A DNA stretch of 64,000 bases, taken from NCBI RefSeq assembly GCF_030867095.1, contig NC_081827.1:213895310-213959309 (forward strand), read 5' to 3'. Below, piece after piece: positions 1 through 13,400 of the stretch (the first letter of the stretch is position 1; each line of letters opens with the position of its first letter). The position numbers and the translations under genes are program-made. The DNA is from Alligator mississippiensis. Lineage: Eukaryota > Chordata > Crocodylia > Alligatoridae. Below the pieces are notes generated by a model. The model did no database searches and had not been told where the DNA came from. It saw only the letters and a program-made list of their open reading frames with translations.

Positions 1-1369
1 CATACTCTTTATGAGTATTTTTGCTTATTCTGCCTAATAACAGCACCACAATGCAAAATGTGTATTTAAAACATTATGAAAAGTTGTTCCTTGACATATG
101 CAGGAACCCCAGGTACTTTCTAATAAAAAGTAACTTGGCAGTTTTATTCACTTAAAGGCTAGTCCATAAATTAATCGTCATCCTGGATTTTTTCTTCTTC
201 TTAAAAAAGCTATTTGTTTCCTCCTTAAAAAAAAAAAATACCTGACGATTTTCTGAATAGCAATAAACTTAATTCAGGCAAGATTTAATGACAATGCTAA
301 TCTTTTGTACATGCACACTGAGAAATGTTATATAAGGAAAATAGTGACACAGAATGTCAATACTACCAGTTACTAATGTAATGAAGTGGTTCAACATTAA
401 GATTTGTCAGAATGAAATTCTAACACAAGGCATGTTTTCCTGGCACAATTATAGCTTATAGTAATTATAGCAATTTTTTTCTAGGATTAGAATAATTGGC
501 TAGCATGCAACCTATCCTTTCCCCAGTGGGTGAACTTTTAGGCTGTGGAAAGTGAGACATCCCATTCCTACTCTTTGTGATGTTATTGCCACTCCTGAAC
601 AAATAACTAGGAAATATCATAAATAGGTGGAAATCCTGGTTCTTGGTTGTATTCAGTAACCACTGCTTTCCAAGAACAAATATGGACAGACAAATTGAAT
701 CCTAGTTAAATCACTCAATCTCTGTGTATCCACTGTAAACAAGCAACAAAACTGGGTGAAAACCCAAAGTTGAATTTTCCACGGTAGACAAACACAGAAA
801 CACAAAACAGAAAAAAAAGTTTATAGAGACTCTCACTTTGAATGATTAGCATTTTTGTAAAAATAAAATAAAACATTTTGTGACAGTGTTTATTCCAAAA
901 AAATGACCCCCAAGTATGGATGGCTGCCTCAGAGAACACATGAATTCTACTGTTAACACTGATCAAAAGTATGTGACAGCAGTGCAGGTAAAATGAAGAT
1001 TCATTGCAAAGTACTTCACTTTGTGATTACAAAATCCCTCTTTATTCCACGCAAAACCATTTCCTCAGGTTTTCTTCGTACTATAGTATGAACATAATTA
1101 CACTGTAATAACAAATACAACTGGCAGAGTTCTACTAGCTTCAGAAGACATTTAATATATTTGCAGGTTTTTCCCCCTTGAAAACCACATATGCCTCTTT
1201 ATATAAACAGTCATTTGTTCGCAATGAGATAACTAAATTTATAAATTAAAAAGTAAATGCAACAGAAAAGTACCCTCCTGGCCGTCAACACACAAAAGGA
1301 TACATAAAACAATAAAATAGTGAAAACACAGCACACTGTGTTACACACAAAATTTGTTTTCATTTCAAG
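1..1369. other. Distal 3' UTR or intergenic flank of PPIG
   Basis: AT-rich single-copy-looking sequence. No open frame with family features and no recognised repeat. It may contain extended 3' UTR given the distal AATAAA motifs on the minus strand. Confidence 0.5.
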
Positions 1370-1375
1370 TTTATT
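1370..1375 (-). terminator. PPIG: PPIG poly(A) signal AATAAA
   Basis: AATAAA on the minus strand, 153 nt past the stop codon. It is followed 15-45 nt downstream by a GT-rich stretch (ttgtgtgtaac, agtgtgctgtg), a good downstream element. Further minus-strand AATAAA motifs at 1041-1046 and 143-148 could serve longer 3' UTR forms. Confidence 0.6.
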
Positions 1376-1437
1376 AAAACTTTAGCAGTACAAATGATCC
1401 AGGTTTTAGATTATCAAAAGACCAAACTGAAGTCCAC

Positions 1438-1440
<3 letters not shown>

Positions 1441-1468
<28 letters not shown>
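1441..1468 (+). repeat. A28 homopolymer (U28 in the PPIG 3' UTR)
   Basis: Twenty-eight A residues on the + strand, so PPIG transcripts carry a 28-nt U tract between stop codon and poly(A) signal. It is a potential binding site for U-rich RNA-binding proteins and is prone to length variation and sequencing error. Confidence 0.9.
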
Positions 1469-1469
<1 letters not shown>

Positions 1470-1527
1470 TGCTCCCCAAAATGCCTCTAAAATGTTGAGG
1501 CAGAATGGAAACGCCAAGTCCACAAAT

Positions 1528-2662
1528 TCATCCATGTCTGTCTTCATCTGTTCCAGGACTTGATTCATGATCAGACTTTTTATCCTTACTGTGAGCATGG
1601 TCTCTCTCCTGACTCTTGGATTTTTGGTTGATTTCTTTTTCTAGTGAAGATCTGCTCTTCTCCTTTTCTTTACTTCTCCGTGAAAATGATGTTTTCATTT
1701 CTCGGTCCTTGCTACTTTGCCTTTTCTTTGAGTCTGGGCTTCTATCCTGATCTTTACTATCCTGATCTTTACTACCCTTTTTTTCTTTACTGGTCTCAGG
1801 GCTACTACTTTCATAACTTCTTGAACGTTTCTTTCTTTGGTTTTCAGCATCATTCTTTCTATATGAACTTCTACTTTCTCTATTTGAATACCTTTCTCTG
1901 TGTCTGCTTTGACTTTCTTCTCTCTCAGAGCTCCTTGATTCCCTTCTCCTTCTATTGTCTCTTCCTCTATATTTTTCTGGTGTGCCTCTTCTCTCTCTAC
2001 TTCTTGATCTTCCTCTTCTTCTTGAATCCCTGTTTCTTGAATACTCTTTACTTCTACTGCGATCTCTTTCCCTACTTCTAGATCTGGCTCTCCTCCCCCT
2101 GTCTCTGCTTCTGCTTCGTTCTCTTGTCCTACTATTGGAACTATATTTTCCTTTAGCCTGGTCACGGTCTCTGCTCCTCGATTTTGCATATTTTTCCCTG
2201 TCTTTGCTTTTACTATGATCTTGTTCATTACTTTTTGAGCCTGCTCTTTTACACCGTTCCTTACTTCTACTCCTTTCTTTCTCTCTCCCTCTAGAATCAT
2301 GGTGCTTATCTTTTTCTTTACCTTTCTCATACTCTCTCTCTTTGCTTCTAGATCTTAATCTCTTTTCTTCATGTCTGTTGTGCTTAGAGTCTCTCTCTTT
2401 ACTTTTTGATTTCTCTCTGCTTTTGCTATGGCTTCTAGATTTAGCTCTTTTCTTAGCCTTGCTTTTGTTATATTTGTCGTCTTTTTCTGAATTCCTCCTT
2501 GTTTCCCTGTCTTTGCTGCTAGATTTATGATCTTTTATTTTCTTTTCTTTTTCCCCTCTTCTATTTGGACTCTCAGAGGCTTGTCTGTGGTCTGATATTT
2601 TTCTTTCCTTTCCTCGACCAGGGCTTTTTTGATTATCTTTCTTGTTTTCATTAATTTCACTC
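1528..2662 (-). CDS. PPIG: PPIG last coding exon, RS/RE-rich tail (residues 381-758)
   Basis: 1135 nt including the TGA stop at 1528-1530. After the acceptor (tttcttcaag) it reads (K)SEINENKK and continues into dense RS, RE, KS and SKD repeats (for example [20 protein letters not shown]). It ends [11 protein letters not shown], matching the family C-terminus. RS domains are substrates of SR-protein kinases and mediate speckle targeting. On the + strand the region is CTT/TCT-rich, which creates several long spurious open frames. Confidence 0.96.
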
Positions 2663-5600
2663 CTTGAAGAAAGAAATTTTTTTATTTTTAAAACTTCTGA
2701 ATTAAATAAAATGTCATCTGCTTTATGACTTCTACACTGATGACTATATATACTTATCATAAACAAAATGAGTGTGCTTTAAAATAGGTATAGCATGATT
2801 TAAGTTGAAATGGGTTAACTAACCCAAAATTTCACTCTAGTCTTAAAATAAAAATGTCATTACCATACAACAGAAACTGAGAAAAAGACAGGTACTACTG
2901 TAATCTTGGCATCAATGCCAATGAAAAATATAAATTGAAAAGAAAAAGAAATAACTTTAATGGTGTCTTACTTGTCTCCCTTAATCCATCTTTCTCCACT
3001 GGATACTCTCATTCTTTGAGCTCTTTGCATTTCCTGCCTCCAATGTGGAGGAGTCTCACTGCGTCTGAAGCGATCCCTTGACCTGGATCTGGAAGGTGTT
3101 CGATAGCGCTTTAGAAAAAAAGAAAAAAAGTTAAATATAAGTTTGAGTTTCATATTTTCCAGTATCCAACTCAGAATATACTGCAGAGGCTAGATTCCAT
3201 GCTTCATCTAAGAGAGGTGCAGGATAGAATTTACAGTCCAGAGAAGAAGAGACTAAGGCCTCATACAGGCATTCAGTTTTTCATGAGAGAGTCACTGCTC
3301 TCCCAGTAGAAACCACAAGTGTACAAATGTTCAGACTTTTTCTCCCAGGGTAAAAACAGGCAGCCCAGAAGAAAAATAACCTGGGAACGAACAGTCAGGG
3401 TTAAATCACTCCCAGGACAGTTTCCCCAGGGACAGCAAATGTCTGTACATGCCATCGTTTCTCTCAAAAGAGAACAAAGTCCCTTGTCCCCTGTCCCCCC
3501 CACATGAAGGAGACTGTCATTTGCTGGATTCAGCTGCTCCAGAATACTCCCTCTTCGCAATCCCCACAGTGTGCTGTAGGGAAATGCAGGCTGACCAAGA
3601 GCACTCTGGGTCAGCCAATCAGGGCTGCCTTAATACACTGCTGTGATCTGTTGCCAGGAAAACTAAGGGAGCCTGCAGAGCACTCTGAGATGTATGCACA
3701 GCCTGGCTGCACAGTGTCAGCACTGTAAGCTCTCCACTCTTCAGGGCCTTGGCACGCAAATGTCAGTATACACGGCTCTGGATAACATTTTCTACCTGGA
3801 GAGCAAACCTGGGAGAAATCTCTCAGGTTATTTGAATGTGTGTTCACAGTCTAAATGGCTTTTGTTATCTTTTTACTGTCTGGATTATGGGCTTCTCAGG
3901 GTCAAAGAGAACCCTAGAATAAATCAGACACTTCTCAGAGTTGCACTAATTTACAGTACTCCCTACAGGCTCCCAATGGACTGCTCTACAACTTATTTCA
4001 ATTCAGAATCCCTGTAGCTAACATACACCATAAAGACCTTGTTTTCATGTTTGTCATGCTTCCTCTTATGCCCAGTATGAGGGAGAACTTCATCTCAATA
4101 AAGCAGGCAAACTTCATAATAAAAGATGTGGAAAATAAAGCTTTAACTTGTGCACTGATCTTGTTGTAAGGAAGCATAAAAACTTGCAAAATAGTCATTA
4201 AGCATGGATCAGGATAGTTGTTATTGCTCTGTCTTGCTGATGTGCAAAATATCTTACTGTATAAATTATTTCAGACTAAAATATTTTGTCCTTAAAAATT
4301 AATTCAGTGTTTCAGTACTTTTATCAAAGGTCCCCTTTAATGAAATGGTCCTTCATTGTTATATTCTAAAGCCCCTTTTTGTATACCAACAGCTCTCTCA
4401 CAAAATACTTATTTCTCCTATCCCCAAGTTTCCCATGCTTAACCTTTGGGCCAAGGAATAAATTTTTCTGCAGGTACAGGCAACATACATATAAGGAAAA
4501 TGAATGAGGGGAGTGGGAAAGGTAGAGGGGGTACTGCTTAAAGATTTAACCTGGTTTCCACCATTTAAACTATGGTTAGAGAATTTCAACCACTGGTTTT
4601 AACCAAGATTTGATTACTGGAATTTATTTGAATTAAAACACACAGACTTAATCACTACTAATTAGTACCATACTTCTCACACATTCAAATCAAAACTTTG
4701 AAAGTGAAATATAATTTTTACTGAAAAGTGAAAATAGAGAAAATTCTTTCTACTGAAGTGGATGGTGCTACACTTGCTTGGAAACAAGTCACAAATGTAT
4801 CAAATTTCATATCTAAGTATTATATTTACTCGAATATATGGCAAGGGTTTTTTTCCCCCCAATCAGCACGGGGAAAGAAGCCCCTCATCTTACATCTGCA
4901 TACAAGAACACTTAATTGAATACACTGCCTATCATTAAACTGCTGCCAAAAACAGCAGGTGCTCAATAATGGAAACCAGCTATGAAGCTGATTAAACACA
5001 ACCAACACTGAGGATTATAGAACACATGGCCCATATTGGGCAAACATCCTGATGGGAACTTACCACAAAGTTAGGTTAGTGCAATCTATCTGACCTGAGC
5101 AAGATATACTGTAGTGCCCACTGCGCTCAGTTCCCCTCAATGTCAAATCTTTTTCATATTATGGTGAGCTACTACACTGAATACATTTCAGTTTCCTCAT
5201 CATTCCCACAGCTGAGCTGTCTCCTTCCCATTTCCAGTGATTCCTGTTTCTTCACCAGCCTTAACTATCTGGCAAACATCACAAAATTGGGCCCTAAACA
5301 GCTCACCCAGAATCCCTCTGTCACCCCCTCTCTCAGCCTGTCACATATGATTAGCGTGACCTTGTTCTCCATGGACACGTCCACATGTATGTGTAGGAAC
5401 AAAAAAACGTTCCCTGCGCTGCATATTTGCAGCACAGGGGCAAAATTAGACCCCTGGATATCCAGGGGTCAAAAAACCCCCCCAAAAACCAAACCATGCC
5501 ACAGAGTCCCAAACCATGCCTGGAGGCAACCCAGGAGTTGGTCCTCCAAACGAGATGCTTTGGTTTCTGGCCAGTGTCTCTGTGGTGCTCCTGCTGTCCC

Positions 5601-7437
5601 CCAGCACTGTCAAAGGTAAGTTAAGGATGTGAGGGGGGGGGGTTATGGGTGTGGGTGGGTGTGAGGAGTGGCAGGAGAATGTCAGGGGGTGTTGGGACTG
5701 TTGGGGGATGTCAGGGGCTATAAGGAGTGGCAGGGGATGTTGGGAGTGGAGGGTGTTGTCAGAAGCAGCGAGGGAATGTCAGGGGCTGTCAGGGGCTATG
5801 GGGAGTGGCAGGGGCTATTGGTGGGGGGTGCCAGGAGTGGAGGGAGTTAATGGGGACTATGGGGAGTAGAGGGGGATGACAGGGGGTGTGGGGCATGTCC
5901 CAGTGGGTGGGTTTGTGGAAGGGCTGAAGAGGGGCCTGCCACACTCCTGCCCCACCACCTGGCCCCTGGGGTGCCAGGGACAGCAGGCAGCGAGGCTGTG
6001 ACTGCTGCAGTCACAGTAGGCAGTGATGTGGCACTGTAAGACCCGGGCTCTGTACATGCTGAACAGACCTGGTCCGGCTTGCTAGTGCACGACCTGGGTC
6101 AGGCCAGGCCAGGTCCATTTAGTATGTATAGAGCCTAGGTCACAGCACTGTGTTGCTGCCCGCTGTGCCTGCAGCAGAGCCACAGCCCTACACAGCCCCA
6201 CTTGCCTGCTGCTGCTGGCAATGCAGCTGCCGGGGGGGGGGGGGGAAGGAGGCAGATATGTGGCAGCCCCAGAGCCATCCCCAGGGGTGTGTGGGGCCAG
6301 GGGGACTCAACCCAACCCAGCCCAGCGCAGCTCGCTAGCCCAGCTTTGCACAGGAGCAGGACGCACAGCTCCTGTGCAAATGCATGCTAGCTGTGTGACC
6401 TGGGCTGGTGGGGTGCATTTTTCCATGAGGCTCAGGCACGCCTGAGCTAATGGAAAATGTGCCCCACCAGCCCGACCTGATCCAATCCAATCTGGCCTGG
6501 GCCACGCAGCTAGCGTGCGTTTGCAAAGGAGCTGAGCCTCCTGGAGCTGTGCATCCCACTCCAGTGCAAAGCTGGACTAGTGAGCTGTGCTGGGCTAGGT
6601 CCCATTGCGTGCCTCCTGTCCACACACACCACAGGGCAAGCAGCACTGCCACCAGAGGCAGGACCCGGCACAGTACATAGGGACAGCACACTGAGCCAAG
6701 CTGGGTCCTGCTAGCACTGTGACAGCTCGTGCTGCCAGGCTGGGCTGGTTCCATGGCAGCAGGACCCAGCGCAGTGTGACACACGGTCCCCACAAGTGGC
6801 ACCGGCCCCCGGGTGACACCTGCAGGTAACGCTGGTCCCCGATGAGCAACACAGGCAGCACCAGCTCTGAGCTGCTCGGGGCCGTGCCACACTGTGGAGG
6901 GGCTGGAAGCAGCGGGCTGTGAGCGTCCCCCTCCTGCTGCTGCAGGGGGTAAGTTGTAGGCCCTGCACAAGGGGGCTGTGGCCCTGCAGGATGGCTGGGA
7001 TCCTGCTGGGGGGGTGGGGGGGGGGCTGTGGCCCTGCAGAGTGCCTGGGATCCTATGGTGGGGGGTCTGTGGCCCTCCAGGGTGGAGCTGGGGCCCTGCA
7101 GGGGAGGCAATCCATGTGCTGTGGGGGGGCTGCACCCTGTGGGAGCCAGGGGACACACCCCTCCTGAGCAGTCCCCCTACAAGGTCCCCCCACACTCACA
7201 GTCCCCCCACAATCATCCCACACCGACTCACATCCCTCCACACCCACCTACCTTTCCCCACATTCCTTCCTACCCCACTCCTGCAAACCCCACATCCCCC
7301 CATCACGTGAGAAGAAAACCAAAAGCATACATCAACACATACAGATATTTAGAATTTATTTTATTATTATGATACACTGGTAGGCTTCCAAACTCCTTTA
7401 ACGTTGTAAATATATCAGTAAAGCATTGCCCAACAGA

Positions 7438-7469
<32 letters not shown>

Positions 7470-10400
7470 GAAGAACATGAATTTTGGGGTATTTAAAAAA
7501 ATGGATTTGGCATGCTGCTGCAGCAGTCCAGCTGACACAAGGAGCTAGTATCCCCAGATACCAATTGGCCGGGCCCCAAAGCTCCTGAGAAGGGAGTAGC
7601 CCTGAGCTGCTTGCTAGGGCAGGTTTTTATATTGCTGGGGCCAGCACAGGGCAGCTTTTCATGCTGCCCCTGGCAACTTTTTATACTGCCTCTAGTTCCC
7701 CTGGGGCTGCAGATCTGGGAGGAAACAGACAGGGTTATTTTGCCCCAAGTGGCACAATCTGCCCCATACTAAAATGCATGTCTGGGCATGTGCACCAAGG
7801 CAAAAAGCCCTGGCTCCAATTTGCACCGCTTCTATTTGAGCTGCTGCAAGCACACGTGTCTGCACGTGTGGATATGCCCCATGAGGTGGAGCTGGGCCAG
7901 GTCACCCCGTGCCTCTTCTGCATATACATTTTGGGAGGATCCCAGGTCTCATGACAAGAACACCTAGTGCCAGTCATGAGTAAGGACTGATTAGCACATG
8001 GACGCTTTTTGGGTGGTATCTGGAGTACACACATACACTAAGCAATGCTGAGCTGCAGGGTCACCATAGCTTGAAATGCTGTTGACTCTGCTGAGGCCCA
8101 GCTCAATGATCCATATGGTAAATCATGAGCCTTTTTGGCTTCGGACTAATATCATGCATAGTTTGTACTATATAGAAGTATATAGTTTATACGGGTGAGT
8201 GAAGCAGGCAGTATTTGATTTGGATTTGGCCCGATTCAGGGACAGTTATTCGATTCGCTGATTCGGACCAGCTGAATCTGAAGATTCAATTCTGATTTGG
8301 AGAATCAGAGACACAGCTTTACACATTTTTTCTACATACCTCAAGTTACCAAGCATGGCTTGTGAACGCTGAGATGGTGGGGCAGATAGTGTCCCCTTCC
8401 TTGGCAGAGGACCCAGAAGCAGACCGGAAATACTTCCAGTCCACTTCCGGGTCCACTGCCGAGCATGTGGGGAACCCTCCCCCCACGCTCCCCCGGCTTA
8501 GTGATTGGTCACTGAGGGACCCCAGGTACCCCCCACCCCAGACCCAGGAGGCACCAGCTACCAAGCCAGGGGCGTTCCCCACACCAGAAGTGCTTCTGGT
8601 TCACTTTCATGTCTGCTGCCAAGCGCGCAGAAGACCCCTCTGTGCTCCCATAGGACACTTCATCCGCCCCACCATCTCAGCATTCACAAGCCATGCCTGG
8701 TACCTCAAGGCATGTAGAAAAAACATGCAAAGCTGTGTCTGTGGCTGAATTATCGAATCTCTTCAAATTGAATTGGAGGCTTCTGATTTGATTCGGAGCG
8801 ATTAATGGGTCTCCTGATTCAATTCGGATTCGGAGATTCAGCCACCAAATCAGGCCAAATCTCCTCTGAATTGAATGAGCAACCAAAGTTTTGCACAGCC
8901 CTAGTAGTTTACTATATAGAAGTAGGTAGTTTTTACAATACAGAAGTAGGTATAAAAATGCTGCTTAAAAGTGTATTTATGGAGCACCTGTGCTAAAACT
9001 TGCAGCAGTTTCAGAAAAGTTAAAATGCATCAAGACTGGATAAACTGAACTAACTACAGGCATGTTTATTTTAAAGCCTGTTTCAAATTTACCCATCACA
9101 TCTTTGTGCTCAGGGAGAGCAGGGTCTGACAGTAAGGGGTGTGGGGAATAAAAAGGACTGCAGAGAGAAGGCAGAGGGCAAGAAAGCTACCTGACCCCCC
9201 CTCCCATTTATTTTCCCTGCTGTAGCACTGGGAGGGGGACAAATTTAAGGCAAACCTCCAATAATTAGATTCTATACCTGAAAATTATCTCAAATTTATA
9301 AACTTTCCATACACAGAATCCAATTATTGGGTGGGTGGGGGTGGGGGAGTATTTGCGTATATATGGTATTTTTTTCATTGAAGATTACCATGCTGATCAT
9401 TTTACATTCATCCACATAGCCTCCAAAAAGAACACTTTAGGGTAGGGACTTTCCTGTACCTGGAAATTAACCATCAGAAGCAAACAGTACGAATCAATTT
9501 ACAAAATCTCCTGTTGAGTAACTTCTCCACTTAAATTAAAAAATGTGCGTTGTGGACCAAATTTATAGGTTATAACAAGTGAGCTGGGGTCACATAATCA
9601 TTAAGTCTAGGCTGTGGGTATACATGCCTTTGAAGATCTTCAAGTCCCACACTTCAGTGTTGTACACATGTATAGCCCCTAACCACATCCTCCCACCAAA
9701 GCTCCTAACTACAGCCTCCACTAATGGGTTGCCCTGTCCCCTGCTTTCTCTGCTTCCAAGGACAGCTAAACACATAGGAGAGTGCTTACCAATAAAATAT
9801 ATCAGATTTACCCAAATAACCTTGTCTGCCTATGTCCTTAGACCAACACAGCTACAACCAACACTCCTGAAACTAAGTATTCACACCACTCGACGGAGGC
9901 CCTAAGCAGGGGGATACAGAGCACTGTGAGAAACCAGAGAACCAAACAAACCTTTGTTATGATCTGTGGACTGCCCAAATATTTCAGGAGACAATTCAAA
10001 AGGAAGCACTTCAGAAGATCTTTCTCATTTATTGAAGGGTCATTTTTTAAGGACTTGAGCTATTTTTTAAGTGCTTCTTCAGCTGTGCACTTCTGCATGC
10101 TCATTGTTTGGAGCACTTCAACATTACATCTGTCCCATGCCCCAGCCTTGATCAGCTTTGCTTTGATTCTCACCTTCATTGTGTGTGAGAAGTAGTCTTT
10201 TTTGTTACATCTGCAATTGTGGCATGTTCATTCTGGAATTGGTCAAGACTAACTGCTATTGGTTTTAGTTGTTGACATAGATGCTCTACCTCTTTGTGCA
10301 ACTGTATCCTGTTGATTATTTTAACTGTTTTATTGAGTGTCACTACAATTTTTCAGAAAAGTTTCAAAGTATGCCACTTGGATGTTCCACCTAGTTTCTG

Positions 10401-13400
10401 CAGGCAGTTGGGGCATAGCAGACTGCTTAATTATTAAGATGGACTTCAGCAGCATGGAGGGCTTAGCAGTATTTCTAATCTCTAGGACAGGGGTGGACAA
10501 AATAGAGCCCGCAAGCTGGATCCAACCCACCAATTGCATCTAGCCCACGGCTGCCCCTGTGGTGCTACGCATGGGGCCAAGCACCGCCCGCAGCCAAAGT
10601 GCAGCACCTGGCAGGGATGCTGCTGCCGCCACCCAGGTACTGCTAGGCTCCCCTCCCCCCCACCTATTTCTCTGCCCCCTGCCCATGCTGCACTGCTCTG
10701 GGCAGCAGGTAGCACGGGGAAAGCAGCAGCAGCTGTGTGCCCAGCCAGGTAAGGAGGAAGCTGCACGATGAACAGCCACCTGCAGACAGCTGAGTGAGTG
10801 AAAGGCAGCCAGGAGCTGGAGCCCCACACACTGGGGTAGGAGCTGCCCAGCTGTAGCTTCGTGCCATGCATGGCTGAGCATGTGGTACCTGGCATGCATC
10901 CCTATGGCCACCACTGCTTCTCCACAATACCTGCTGCCTGGAGTGGTACAGCTGGGGCAGGAGAAGAGGAGGAGGAGCCACTGGAGGCAGGAGGAGCTAA
11001 GCAGTACCCAGGTGGCTGCAAAAGCAGCAGGAGCAGCTCCACCAGAAAGCTGCGTGCGCTGACTGGGGCTGTCAGGCACAGGGTGGATGTGGGTGGCAGC
11101 GCAGCATGGGCAGCACCCCAGACAGAACTCAGTCCTAAGCAGACCACACATGCATCGCACTGCCCAGGTGAGCTCTGCTGCGTGTACCCCATCCCAGCCC
11201 CTCACCAGCTCCCGGGACCTAGCATATGGGCTCATACACGTGCGCACACTTCCCCCCAACCACAATATACAAGAGTAAGACTATTTTCAACTGCTATGCA
11301 ATTGCCTTTATATACCCTACTCAAAAACACATAAATCAGGACAAAAATGATTTTTAAATAAAATTAAATATGTTATAGAAGATATTTGATTTTTAATACA
11401 TGATTTTTATCTAGAATTTGTTAAAATGAGATCTTCTAAAAGATTTTGTGTGTGTGGCCCTTGATGGCTCACCACAATTGTTAGATGGACCGCCAGGTGA
11501 AACAACTGCCCACCCCTGCTCTAGCCCTTGCCTAACAATAGGTTTCACAGAATTAGGTAAGTCTTTTCCCAGAATGTTCATAAAATGAAAGGTACAACTG
11601 CAGCTTATGAAAAATGGTTGTTTTTTCTTGGTTCTTGCGGAACTCTTCATATATTTTTTTTTTTTTGCCATTTTGGTTTATCACTGACAAATTTCTTCAC
11701 ATTACCAAATCTAGAACACTATAGTAGTTTCTGGAATGCTTGCCTAATGAAAGCCAGTTTCAACGGACTTAAACCAGTTTTGACCACTGTCTTGCTTAAA
11801 ACTAAAACAAAAGTGTTTTTCTGCCGATCCCAATCTAAATAACTCAAATTCATATCAGAAAATAAAGCTGCTTTTACATTCTGAGTAACTCTGAAGTATA
11901 AGATAATATTACCTCACTGACACAAAATAAACTATGCTGTGCTAAAATGGGATACCCAAAATGATGCATCAAAAAACTTCCACTGAATTCTCAATGATGG
12001 CAAATGAATCTTCATTTGGAAAACAGCTGCTGGACTGTATCTGAAAATCTTTTAGATATTAAAACTGCCCACTCCCTTCCTGCAACAAAACTGCCTTTTG
12101 CTTTAATAAGCACCGCCAGACAAACATCTTTCAAAACATTTAGTTAAGGGCAAGAATTCAAGTGACACTGAAAGCTTCTATCATGGGATAAAATAGTGAT
12201 GGAATTCACGTTTAATGAATATAATAATCAAACAGCTGACTCTTAAAGCCTGACGCGTTTTGATCTAATCAAGTTTAAGGATGAGGAAGACAGTACTCTA
12301 TGGAAACTCTGACTCAGACATGAAGGAAAAGTTACACTAGTGATTCTATATTATAGCTTATATCCCAACATTTCTAGATCATTGAATACTGCACAATATA
12401 TTTGAACAGGCTTTGCTTATCAGTGTGTTTTTTAAGCCTGTTGCGGATAACATTATTTTGCTGAAATGATTAACCTTGTTTACAACATGGATGTTCAAAA
12501 GAAAATAACTAAGCTTGTAACACTGGTTGATTTGAACTTGTGTTGGCTCTAGCCAGCCTGAAGCTTCTGTCTGTCTTAAGCCAGAATGCATATGGTTCTG
12601 GTGGACTGCTTTTCCCCACCATTTCAATAAAGTCTAAGTTGATATAGTAGTAAAAATGAATTCTGCTGATAAAGCCAAAATATACAATAGATCTCATACC
12701 AGTTCAGCTAAACACATTGGTTTAGCTGAACTAGTGCTCTTAGCATTGCCCATTGGTGAACAGACCAGAAATCCTGGGAGTCAGACCTGCTGGATTCTAA
12801 TCACAGCTCCATTACTCTCTTACCAAATCATTAACTACAATGGCTTAATTTCTCTTCCTCCTTAATACATTGTAAAATGGGGGTTAATAACCACCTTTCT
12901 TCTTTCCAAGAAATCTGTACAATTGTTTTAACATCCTTGGATTTTACAAGTGTACACATTTCTGCCACAAACATTTTTTATATACTTACCCTAGGGCCTC
13001 GTCCTTTTATTTTTCTTCCAGATCTGGTTACTAAAAGCCTTCTCTGGTATGTTGACTGGGAGTTTGCTGGATTACTAAAAATGAAGAGAAAACTGATACC
13101 ATTACACTCTTTTTAGAAGGATAAAAGAGTAAAGACTGTTTGAATTATTTTTTGCAAATTAAACAAGCTAAAACTTCATGAAAACAGAGATTCAATTGTC
13201 ATTCTCATTTACCAGTCCAGTCAGTAACTAATGGTCATCATGAACAATACAATAGTTTTACAATCCTGGTCAATGTCTATTCAGAAAGCATAACATTTAA
13301 GAAAATTATTTGGAGGCAGAGAGAAAGAAGCAATCCCTCACACATTTTTGGAGGGGACTCGGTATTAAAACATTCTGAAACCTCAATATGATTGCAGGTA

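Larger units (their letters stand above)
5395..7320. repeat. GC-rich foldback (large inverted repeat) region
   Basis: Sequence from about 6130-6437 reappears inverted at about 6447-6710, with a hairpin centre at 6431-6448 (GCTCAGGC..GCCTGAGC). Outside the arms the left side is G-rich (5630-5900, minisatellite-like GGGGCTATGGGGAGTGGCAG units) and the right side is C-rich (7150-7300), so the complementarity may continue outwards. No target duplication was identified. It is probably a foldback DNA transposon or a gene-capturing mobile element; the superfamily is not determined. Confidence 0.6.

Noticed and set aside
1644..2530. Long + strand and alternative-frame open frames opposite the PPIG tail (145, 87, 62 and 211 aa)
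   Set aside because: They are shadows of the AG/GA-rich RS-domain codons; the hydrophobic Leu/Phe/Ser runs have no domain or conserved motif.
6335..7195. 286-aa minus-strand frame in the foldback region
   Set aside because: It lies across the inverted-repeat arms, is proline/low-complexity rich and has no recognisable domain.
4826..9370. A DNA transposon bounded by TATTTACTCGAATATATGG (4829) and a similar motif near 9350
   Set aside because: The two motifs are not convincing inverted partners and the 4.5 kb between holds unrelated elements.
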